Shown piece after piece: positions 6,614 through 13,208 of a stretch of DNA of 15,963 nucleotides. The notes beneath the pieces are model-generated. The model ran no database searches, was not told the DNA's origin, and saw only the letters and a program-made list of their open reading frames with translations. The translations under genes were made by a program, and so were the position numbers. This DNA is from JBOHWJ01 sp050736615. Lineage in GTDB: Bacteria; Desulfobacterota; Binatia; Binatales; Binataceae. Position 1 is the stretch's first letter; each line of letters begins with the position of its first letter. Location: contig JBOHWL010000144.1 in assembly GCA_050736615.1 (NCBI GenBank), forward strand, positions 1 to 15,963, written 5' to 3'.

Positions 6614-8107
6614 CTAAAAGCTTCCGGACGGTAGCTTTTGCACCACGATTCCATGCTCGGTGAGTTTCTTGCGCAACGTATTGCGATTGAGCCCGAGCAT
6701 CCGGGCGGCGTGAACCTGGTTGCCACCGGCTCGGCGCAGCGCCTGTTCAATCAACGGTCGCTCCAGTTCCGCGACCATCCGCTCGTACAGATCATGCGGC
6801 GCGGTGCCATCCGCCTCATCCAGCATTTCGGCGATGCGCTGTGCGATCAGGTCGCGCAGGCTGGACTGGCTTTCATGGGTTCGCGGGCGCTCATGTGAGG
6901 TCCGGCCGAGCTCGATATCTTCGGCTCGAATCGTGTTGCCCGGCGCGAGCAGAGCCGCGCGGAATACCGCGTTTTCGAGCTCGCGCACGTTACCGGGCCA
7001 ATCGTAGGACTGCAATCTGGCGCGCGCGTCGCGAGCGACCAGACGCGTCGGCGCGGCCATTTCTCGCGCCGCTTTATCGACGAAATAATCGATGAGCTCC
7101 GCGATATCTTCACGCCGCTCACGCAATGGCGGCAGCGTTATCGGGATAACCCGCAGTCGGAAATAAAGGTCCTCGCGGAAGCGGCGCTGCGCCACCGCGA
7201 GTTCGAGGTCGTGGTTGGTGGCCGCGATTACCCGCGCCTGCATCCGCAGCGTCTCGGTCCCGCCGACGCGCGCGAATTCGCGCTCCTGCAGGACGCGCAG
7301 AAGCTTGGGTTGCAGTTCAAGCGGAAGGTCGGCGATTTCGTCGAGAAACAAAGTGCCCGCGCCCGCCTGCTCGAATTTGCCCGAGCGCTTTTCCGTCGCG
7401 CCGGTGAAGGCGCCCCGTTCATGACCAAAAAGCTCGCTCTCGAGCAGGCCGCCGGGAATTGCGGAACAATTAACCGCGATGAACGGCGCGCGCCAGCGTT
7501 GCGACTTGAAATGAATCGCACGCGCCACCAGCTCCTTGCCGGTGCCACTCTCGCCATTGAGCAGCACCGTCGCATCATTGCCCACCACACGCCCGATAAG
7601 CTTGTAGACGTCCTGCATCGCCGCGGAGCGGCCGATGATCTCGCCGCCGACCAATTGGCGATTGACCTGGTCGCGCAATTGCGAAAGATCCGCCGCCTGG
7701 GCCGCGATTTCATAAGCGCGGGTGACCGCCGCGGCCACCAGGTCAAGATTCTCGAAGGGCTTGGTCAAATAATCGTGAGCACCGCGCTTCATCGCCTCGA
7801 CCGCGTTGTTCATGGTGCTGGCCGCCGTGATCACGATAATCAGTGTGCGGCTGCGCTCGGCCCGCGCCGCCGAGAGTACTTCGAGTCCTCCCGCTCCCGG
7901 CATCATGATGTCGAGCAGGGCCGCATCGAAACGATTGCTCAGCAAGGCCGTCAGGGCGCCGCCACTGTCCTCCGCCTCTTCGACCATACAGCCGGCGGCC
8001 TCGAGCCGATGACGCAGAACCAGACGAATGCCGGCGTCATCGTCCGCGATCAATACGGTGGGATGATCGGCCGCGCTCATCGGCTGGTTTTCGTCGGGCG
8101 CCATCAT
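6614..8107 (-). CDS. ntrC: NtrC-family sigma-54-dependent response regulator
   Basis: The protein is 497 residues with the full three-domain plan. The receiver domain covers about 16-130, with acidic pocket DDD (22-24), phosphoacceptor D66 in LLDIMMP and K116 in YLTKPF. The AAA+ domain covers about 155-390, with Walker A GESGTGKE (185-192), the sigma-54 contact loop GAFTGA (232-237), Walker B LFLDEI (253-258) and WPGNVRELENA. A Fis-type helix-turn-helix lies at about 453-486 (GGNQVHAARMLGLNRNTLRKKL). It would activate RpoN promoters when phosphorylated, most likely by the adjacent NtrB-like kinase. The C-terminal NRNTLRKKL form is close to NtrC/GlnG rather than to other families. No glnA or other nitrogen gene is in the window, so the actual signal could differ. 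ATG codons at 8107 and 8104 are adjacent; only a weak GAG precedes them. Confidence 0.92.
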   Translation of the reverse strand: MMAPDENQPMSAADHPTVLIADDDAGIRLVLRHRLEAAGCMVEEAEDSGGALTALLSNRFDAALLDIMMPGAGGLEVLSAARAERSRTLIIVITAASTMNNAVEAMKRGAHDYLTKPFENLDLVAAAVTRAYEIAAQAADLSQLRDQVNRQLVGGEIIGRSAAMQDVYKLIGRVVGNDATVLLNGESGTGKELVARAIHFKSQRWRAPFIAVNCSAIPGGLLESELFGHERGAFTGATEKRSGKFEQAGAGTLFLDEIADLPLELQPKLLRVLQEREFARVGGTETLRMQARVIAATNHDLELAVAQRRFREDLYFRLRVIPITLPPLRERREDIAELIDYFVDKAAREMAAPTRLVARDARARLQSYDWPGNVRELENAVFRAALLAPGNTIRAEDIELGRTSHERPRTHESQSSLRDLIAQRIAEMLDEADGTAPHDLYERMVAELERPLIEQALRRAGGNQVHAARMLGLNRNTLRKKLTEHGIVVQKLPSGSF

Positions 8108-8205
8108 GTCTCGGTCATAGTAGCCGAAAATTTACCCTAGCGGCGACTCTCAGTCGCGCCGGTCGCGCTTAAAACTAAAGTTTCGCGAAGGTAATCGCGC
8201 GTTTT

Positions 8206-9369
8206 TCAATCAAGACCGATCGGCAGGCGGACGAAAAAGGTCATGCCGCGTGAGCGGATGACGCTTTCGCCCGGTGCGCCATTCTCCAGCCCAGGCCTGC
8301 CCGTACTGCCGAATCGGTTTGCGGGAATTACGCCGCCACGCTCTGCCCACAGCTTGCCGCCATGCAAGGCGACAATTCGATGACTCAGCACCAGGCCCAA
8401 ACCGGTGCCGGACGGTTTGGTGGTGAAAAATGGCGTGAAGAGCTGGCGCAACTCGTCCGGCGCCATACCCGCGCCGCTGTCGCTTATCTCTACGCGCAGG
8501 AACTGACGGCGCCGGCCACGCGTGGCCACGCGAAATCTGGCCTCAAGCGTGGTGCGCAACCGTAATACCTGCCCGCCCTCGATATCCGTTTCGCGATGCG
8601 CCCGGCCAGCCTCGATCGCTTCGAGTGCATTGCGAATAAGGTTGAGAAAAACGCGCTCCAGCGCCGCCGCGTCACCGATAACCTCGGGCAGGCTGGGATC
8701 GAAGTCCTGTTTAATTGACAGGTCCGCGTGCGATTCCGTTGCTATACCCGCGGCCCGGAGCGCCCGATGCAGCACCTGGTGGATGTTAATCGGTTCGCGT
8801 CTGAGGCGTTGCGGACCGCTGGCTGCCAAAACTTGCTCAACCAGCGAGCCGATACGGTTGACCCCTTCGAGAATCAGACCGCAGTATTGCCGCGCACGCG
8901 GATCCGTCGGGAGCATCGCGGCAAGCAATTCAGTCGCGCCTTTGATGCCTGTCAGGGGGTTTTTGACCTCATGGGCGAGGCCGGCGGGTGATAGACCGAG
9001 TGAGTCTTCGCCAGCGGCGGCTTGCGCATTGATCAGCTCCGACAAGTCTCGAAGCAACACAACCACGGCTTCAGGACGGGCGTCGTCAGCCAGCAAAGGC
9101 ACGATTTCAACGCGTACGGCGGTTGAGCGCTGCTCGAGCACCAGCGTAGCTTCCGGCGCATCCATATTTTGCCCGGTGGTGAGGCATGACTGTGCCATCT
9201 CGGCCAGCCATGGATTGCGCTTAAGCAGACGGCCGGCAAAGGCTCGCGTGACACGGGAGGCACCGAACATGGTTTCGGCGGCGGCATTAGCCGCGATCGG
9301 TTCATGTGCCGCTGACAGCACCAGCACGGCCGCGCTCAGGCTATCGACGATTTCGTGCCATAAATCCAA
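8206..9369 (-). CDS. ntrB: NtrB-like PAS-domain sensor histidine kinase
   Basis: This 387-residue soluble kinase has no membrane segment. An N-terminal PAS-like domain (about 1-110; LWHEIVDSLSAAVLVLSAAHEP) precedes the dimerisation H-box LAHEVKNPLTGIKGATELL with H133. The ATPase domain shows the N-box NLIRNALEAI (243-252), G1 DSGAGM (297-302), FTPFFTTK (311-318) and G2 GTGLGL (321-326). This is the NtrB/GlnL type, which phosphorylates NtrC. Between G2 and the last strand there is an extra Gly/Pro/Arg-rich segment of about 30 residues (346-374) not typical of the family. The start is a TTG at 9369; an in-frame TGA lies 12 bp upstream and no ATG or GTG replaces it, so TTG or a later codon must be used. 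ntrC follows after 98 bp, a rather long gap for this pair, holding a weak GC hairpin at 8141-8161. Confidence 0.9.
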   Translation of the reverse strand: MDLWHEIVDSLSAAVLVLSAAHEPIAANAAAETMFGASRVTRAFAGRLLKRNPWLAEMAQSCLTTGQNMDAPEATLVLEQRSTAVRVEIVPLLADDARPEAVVVLLRDLSELINAQAAAGEDSLGLSPAGLAHEVKNPLTGIKGATELLAAMLPTDPRARQYCGLILEGVNRIGSLVEQVLAASGPQRLRREPINIHQVLHRALRAAGIATESHADLSIKQDFDPSLPEVIGDAAALERVFLNLIRNALEAIEAGRAHRETDIEGGQVLRLRTTLEARFRVATRGRRRQFLRVEISDSGAGMAPDELRQLFTPFFTTKPSGTGLGLVLSHRIVALHGGKLWAERGGVIPANRFGSTGRPGLENGAPGESVIRSRGMTFFVRLPIGLD

Positions 9370-9619
9370 GAGCTGCGCTCAACTTCCGCGTGAACTTACC
9401 ACAACCATCGAATACGCATAACGCGCGGCCGGATATCGCGGCCAGTTACGCACAGCCCATGACCGACGATACAGATAATTGGCCGCCATAGCGGGCTATT
9501 GAGCAAGATGATGCCGGCTTTCTGTGGAAAACTTCTATCGCATATTAGAATTTTTTGTGCATTTTGGGTTGCTTGTGGCGTTATGGGCCGGTAGGGTTAC
9601 CGAGTTTGGAACCGGTCCG
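9370..9619. promoter_or_regulatory. Divergent control region between ntrB and the transglycosylase gene
   Basis: These 250 bp separate divergent genes and must hold promoters for both. The part at about 9520-9600 is AT-rich (TATTAG, a TTTTTT run) and leads toward the plus-strand gene, but no hexamer pair with normal spacing is convincing. A sigma-54-like CGGCAN...TTGCT on the minus strand has spacing one base too short. No credible short gene is seen. Confidence 0.35.
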
Positions 9620-10690
9620 ATGAGGGCAATTTTACTACACATAGGCGTTAGCATGGCGGCTGCACTACTGCTGGTGGGCTGTGTGCAACCCGCTCAACAG
9701 ACGGCCGATTCCAACCAGGTGGCTATTACTGGGGATGCGCCGGTTACCCCACCGGCAACTCCCGCTGATGTTGAGGATAGCACGTCGTCGGATCTCAGCC
9801 CGGCGCTGGCTCGCGTGGCCGAAGATGAGACCGCGGCTGAACTGGATAGTGCGCTGCTCGACACCACCGGATTGCCGCTTGGATTGGGTTTACCCCCGAG
9901 TGCGAGTGAAAAATCGCTCGGCTTCGTGACGGGCGCCCCCAGGCCGGTGGCGCCTTTTCCCCTGGTCTTGAACGCATGGGTGCGGCGCTATGTCGATGCA
10001 TTCGTCGCCGAGCCAGCCGGGCTGAAGCGTTCATTTCGACGTTCGCAGCCATATCTCGGCCAAATGGCCGCGGTGCTGGAGAGCGCCGGATTACCGCGGG
10101 ACCTGGTTTATCTGGCCTTTGCGGAAAGTGGTTTTACCCGTGGTGGTGCGGGTCCGTGGCAATTGAGCCGGGCGACCGCGCGCCGCTATGGCCTGATGAT
10201 CAATCATTGGGTGGACGAGCGGCGTGATCCGATAAGATCGACCCGCGCGGCCGCCGAGTATCTGGCCACGCTGCACGACGAATCGGGCAACGATTGGCGT
10301 ATGACGCTGATCGCCTGGAACAATGGCGACACCGCGATCGGACGTTTTCTTTCGCTGGAGGGCGCTAGTTACGCCAGGCTGATGGCCCGCCTGCCACGGC
10401 GCACCCGCGCGCTCATGAACCGCTTTATGGCCGTCGCGCTGATCGCCCGTGATGCGCGGCGATATGGTCTCGAGCCCGTGAGCTACGACGAGCCCGCGCA
10501 GTATCATCAGGTGGCGGTCCGGGGGGGCACGCGATTGCGAATCGTCGCGCGCAGAGAGCATACGACGGTCGCGATGCTCCGCGAGCTTAATCCGGCACTG
10601 TTGCACGACCGTGTTCCGCCCGAAGTTGCCAGCTACAAAATCCGGATACCCGACGCGCAGCTCGAGGCGCAATTGCAGAATAGCTTCTGA
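9620..10690 (+). CDS. MltD-like membrane-bound lytic murein transglycosylase with C-terminal LysM
   Basis: The ATG at 9620 gives a 356-residue lipoprotein: hydrophobic core ILLHIGVSMAAALLLVG then lipobox LVG-C21, so it should be lipidated and face the periplasm. An upstream in-frame start at 9524 would add 32 residues before this and is rejected. Residues 22-115 are a Pro/Thr/Asp linker. The SLT domain runs at about 145-285: LPRDLVYLAFAESGF with catalytic E169, then AGPWQLSRATARRYGL, WVDERRDPIRSTRAAAEYL and IAWNNG. One LysM peptidoglycan-binding repeat closes the protein (about 294-343). It would cleave glycan strands to 1,6-anhydro ends. Against E. coli MltD the loop between the catalytic Glu and the GxWQ motif is about 6 residues shorter, and AYNxG reads AWNNG. 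moeA follows 61 bp downstream. Confidence 0.85.
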   Translation: MRAILLHIGVSMAAALLLVGCVQPAQQTADSNQVAITGDAPVTPPATPADVEDSTSSDLSPALARVAEDETAAELDSALLDTTGLPLGLGLPPSASEKSLGFVTGAPRPVAPFPLVLNAWVRRYVDAFVAEPAGLKRSFRRSQPYLGQMAAVLESAGLPRDLVYLAFAESGFTRGGAGPWQLSRATARRYGLMINHWVDERRDPIRSTRAAAEYLATLHDESGNDWRMTLIAWNNGDTAIGRFLSLEGASYARLMARLPRRTRALMNRFMAVALIARDARRYGLEPVSYDEPAQYHQVAVRGGTRLRIVARREHTTVAMLRELNPALLHDRVPPEVASYKIRIPDAQLEAQLQNSF

Positions 10691-10751
10691 TCGCTCCCGC
10701 GGAATTCCTCCAGTTCGCAAATCCTCCAAAGCCGCGTATGGTGGATTCGTG

Positions 10752-11993
10752 ATGATTAGCGCGGATCAGGCCCTTCAATTCGTTATCGAAAACGCCGCCA
10801 CGCTCGGGGTGGAACGGGTTCCGATATTGCGTGCGCGCGGGCGCGTGCTGGCGGAAGAAATTCGTTCCTCACGCGATATTCCGGGCTTCGACAATTCCGC
10901 CATGGACGGCTACGCCGTGCGCGCGGCCGATATCGCCACGGCCAACGAATCCCGTCCCGTACGGCTTGAGGTGCTGGAGACCGTCGCGGCCGGCGTGATG
11001 CCGTCAGTGCGGGTCGCCCCGGGCCAAGCGGTTCGTACCATGACAGGGGCGCCGCTGGCTCCTGGTACCGACGCGATCGTACCGGTCGAACGCACGCGCG
11101 GCGACGAGAAAACGGTGGAGATTCTCGCCACGGCGGAAGCCGGCGCCTTCGTGCGGCCGCGCGGCGAAGATCTCAAGCGTGGCGAACTGGTAATGGAGGC
11201 TGGCAAAATCCTGAGTGCGGCGGACCTCGGCACGCTGGCTTCGCTTAATCGTGCGATGCTCGACGTATGGCGCTGCCCGCGCGTTGCCATTGTCGCCACC
11301 GGCGACGAGTTGGTTGACCTTGATCAGATTCCAACCGGCGCCCAGGTCGTGAATTCCAGCGCTTACGCCCTCGCGGGTGGGATTCTCGAACTGGGGGGCG
11401 AACCGATCATGCTCAAAGTCGCACGCGACCGGCCCGAGGAGGTCCGTGCGCGCCTGAACGAGGCACTAGCATTTGACGTCGTGCTGTCAACGGGCGGCGT
11501 TTCAGTCGGGCAATTCGATCATGTCAAAGGCGCGATGGACGAACTCGGGCTGCGCCAAATCTTCCATGGCGTTGCGCAAAAACCTGGAAGGCCGCTCAAA
11601 TTCGGTACTATCGGCGGCAAACCCGTATTCGGTCTGCCGGGAAATCCGGTTTCCACGATGGTCTGTTTTTATCTTTACGTCAGGCCGGCCTTGCTCAAGA
11701 TGAGCGGGTACGGGGCGCGCGGACTGCCGCGGGTCGCGGCAAAATGCGGCGCCGACATTAAGACAGCGACTAATCTCACCGAATTCGTGCGCGTCAGGCT
11801 GGAACGGCGCGAGCGCGAGCTCCACGCGCTGCCGACCGGAAACCAGAGTTCGGGAGTATTAAGCTCACTGTCGCGTGCGGATGGCTTGTTGATCGGTCCG
11901 GCCAGTCAGAGTGTGCTTAAGGCTGGAACTCAGGCAACCGTGCTGGTGCTGGCTGCTGGTCTGACCGAGGATGCGGCCGCGCGTTTCGAATAG
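10752..11993 (+). CDS. moeA: Molybdopterin molybdotransferase MoeA
   Basis: The protein is 413 residues, the normal MoeA length. Conserved blocks appear in order: DNSAMDGYAV (47-56), RTMTGAPLAPGTDAIVPVE (95-113), RPRGEDLKRG (135-144), VAIVATGDELV (178-188), LSTGGVSVGQFDHVK (245-259), KPGRPLKFG (277-285) and GLPGNPVST (294-302), then the C-terminal beta-barrel domain. MoeA inserts molybdate into adenylylated molybdopterin, giving molybdenum cofactor. The TGGVSxG segment is the MPT-binding site and the aspartates near GDEL coordinate molybdate (family knowledge). ATG 10752 was chosen because the family begins here and GGTGGA lies 6 bp upstream; the open frame extends upstream into the previous gene without family similarity. 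No other molybdenum gene is adjacent. Its last 64 bp overlap the 3' end of the opposing LapA-like gene. Confidence 0.94.
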   Translation: MISADQALQFVIENAATLGVERVPILRARGRVLAEEIRSSRDIPGFDNSAMDGYAVRAADIATANESRPVRLEVLETVAAGVMPSVRVAPGQAVRTMTGAPLAPGTDAIVPVERTRGDEKTVEILATAEAGAFVRPRGEDLKRGELVMEAGKILSAADLGTLASLNRAMLDVWRCPRVAIVATGDELVDLDQIPTGAQVVNSSAYALAGGILELGGEPIMLKVARDRPEEVRARLNEALAFDVVLSTGGVSVGQFDHVKGAMDELGLRQIFHGVAQKPGRPLKFGTIGGKPVFGLPGNPVSTMVCFYLYVRPALLKMSGYGARGLPRVAAKCGADIKTATNLTEFVRVRLERRERELHALPTGNQSSGVLSSLSRADGLLIGPASQSVLKAGTQATVLVLAAGLTEDAAARFE

Positions 11994-12211
11994 CGCCGCC
12001 GCCGCCAGATATATTGCACCAGAAGTGTCAGCAGGCAGCCACCGATGGCGGAACCGACGATCACTTCGGGCAATGTGGCATGAAGCGCGACGAAAAACGG
12101 GATCAGATAAATCGGATTTATGACCTGAAGATTGGCCCATATAATGTACGCAAGCCACAGGACCAGAATCGCCAGCGCCCAAATCTTCCAGCGTTTCAAA
12201 TAACGAGACAT
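11930..12211 (-). CDS. Small two-helix membrane protein, LapA (DUF1049)-like
   Basis: The protein is 93 residues from ATG 12211, with AGGG 7 bp upstream; an adjacent TTG at 12214 is less likely. There are two hydrophobic helices: about 10-28 (WALAILVLWLAYIIWANLQ) and about 46-66 (LPEVIVGSAIGGCLLTLLVQYIW). The Asn-Leu-Gln linker comes after the first helix and the second ends in RRRR, followed by a Ser/Thr/Ala tail. This arrangement (hydrophobic helix, NxQ, second helix with small residues, then an Arg cluster) is that of the LapA domain, whose members help the inner-membrane side of lipopolysaccharide assembly; function here is inference. It is divergent from ispF, with 74 bp between the starts. 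The tail codons overlap the moeA 3' end. Confidence 0.65.
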   Translation of the reverse strand: MSRYLKRWKIWALAILVLWLAYIIWANLQVINPIYLIPFFVALHATLPEVIVGSAIGGCLLTLLVQYIWRRRRYSKRAAASSVRPAASTSTVA

Positions 12212-12285
12212 CAATTAACCCTGCTTCGAGCTTGGATGCCGGACGCACAATTGTCAACGCACCGTGCGCACATCGATGAAAGCGT

Positions 12286-12765
12286 ATGCGGCTTAGAGTA
12301 GGACAAGGCTTCGATTTCCATCCGTTGGAGGCCGGGCGCAAACTGGTTTTAGGCGGCGTTGAGATTTCGCACGAAACCGGCCTACGCGGCCATTCCGACG
12401 CCGACGTTGCCACCCATGCCCTCAGCAACGCGATTCTGGGCGCGCTCGGCGCGGGCGACCTGGGGCGTCATTTCCCCGACAACGACGCTCGTTACAAAGA
12501 CGCGAACAGTCTCGAATTGCTGGCTATGGTATGGCAACTCGCGACGACAAACGGTTTTCGTCTGGGCAACGCGGACCTCACAATTTTCGCGCAGCGCCCG
12601 CGTCTGGCGCCGTATCTGCCCGCGATGGTGAGCCGCATCGTGGCGACACTCGCCGTCGAGCCGTCCCGCCTGAACGTCAAGGCATCGAGTCCCGAGGGAA
12701 TTGGCGCGCTCGGCCGTGGTGACGGGATGGCCGCCGCCGCCATCGTGCTGTTGGAGGCTGACTGA
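12286..12765 (+). CDS. ispF: 2-C-methyl-D-erythritol 2,4-cyclodiphosphate synthase IspF
   Basis: The protein is 159 residues, the same length as E. coli IspF. GQGFDFH supplies the metal ligands D10 and H12, and GHSDADVATHAL gives H44. LGAGDLGRHFPDND and the C-terminal VKASSPEGIGALGRGDG complete the family pattern. IspF cyclises CDP-ME 2-phosphate to MEcPP in the non-mevalonate isoprenoid pathway, as a trimer in the cytoplasm. Departures from the usual residues are: N48 where HALxD is common, SSP for TTT before the conserved Glu (E137), A141 where E. coli has F139, and A151 where E. coli has E149; R144 (E. coli R142) is kept. ispD is not adjacent. No strong Shine-Dalgarno is seen before ATG 12286, only GAAAG. 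Confidence 0.93.
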   Translation: MRLRVGQGFDFHPLEAGRKLVLGGVEISHETGLRGHSDADVATHALSNAILGALGAGDLGRHFPDNDARYKDANSLELLAMVWQLATTNGFRLGNADLTIFAQRPRLAPYLPAMVSRIVATLAVEPSRLNVKASSPEGIGALGRGDGMAAAAIVLLEAD

Positions 12766-13208
12766 ACCCGCCCGCCTGTTTAGAGCACACTTAGGTCGGC
12801 TTTCCCGTTGTGCCGCGCCCGCCCTTCTCGCATTTCCATGATATCCACGATTACGCCGGTTGAATCCTCGCTGATTTTTTAGCGCAAATAATCCGCGCAG
12901 AGTCGCGATTGAGTAATCTTCCGCTCGCCAGCTTCGCTCGATTTGGGTGGAAATTACACAATGCATGCTTTTGACCATCTCCGTCAATTTATAGCCTATT
13001 AAGAACGGCACCAATTATCGGCACTCATATTGCTCATCTAAACGTCTGCAATAGTCAGTTTTTTACAGCGCTGATGACCAACGAGATGCGCCGCAAGCCT
13101 AATCTGTCAGCGCAGCGATCGCCCGCCGATTTGGGGCCGAGATGCTAGCGATCAGGGTGCTTCGTCAGCTTTGCTCACCGGCGCGCGCTTTCGCCAGGAG
13201 GCGTGAGG
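12766..13208. other. Intergenic region between ispF and the propeller gene; no convincing gene
   Basis: These 443 bp are AT-richer than the flanks, especially 12870-13080. Seen in it: a possible decayed minus-strand reading frame (12780-13014), an inverted repeat TTGAC-N7-GTCAA at 12971-12987 that could be an operator, a GCGATCGC palindrome at 13115-13122, and an AGGAGG at 13196-13201, 7 bp before the ATG of the next gene. I find no tRNA-like fold and no clean rho-independent terminator after ispF. A long 5' leader or promoter for the propeller gene is likely but not locatable by eye. Confidence 0.5.

Noticed and set aside
7211..9421. Plus-strand open frames of about 309 and 299 codons opposite ntrC and ntrB
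   Set aside because: Both are shadows of strongly supported genes; their translations are Arg/Ser-rich and show no domain.
10611..10751. Upstream extension of moeA overlapping the transglycosylase gene
   Set aside because: The added 47 residues have no MoeA similarity and simply continue an open frame; the family N-terminus and a ribosome site match ATG 10752.
12382..13014. 210-codon minus-strand frame over ispF and the following gap
   Set aside because: Most of it is antisense to ispF; only the part in the gap could matter, and that is treated separately as a possible decayed frame.
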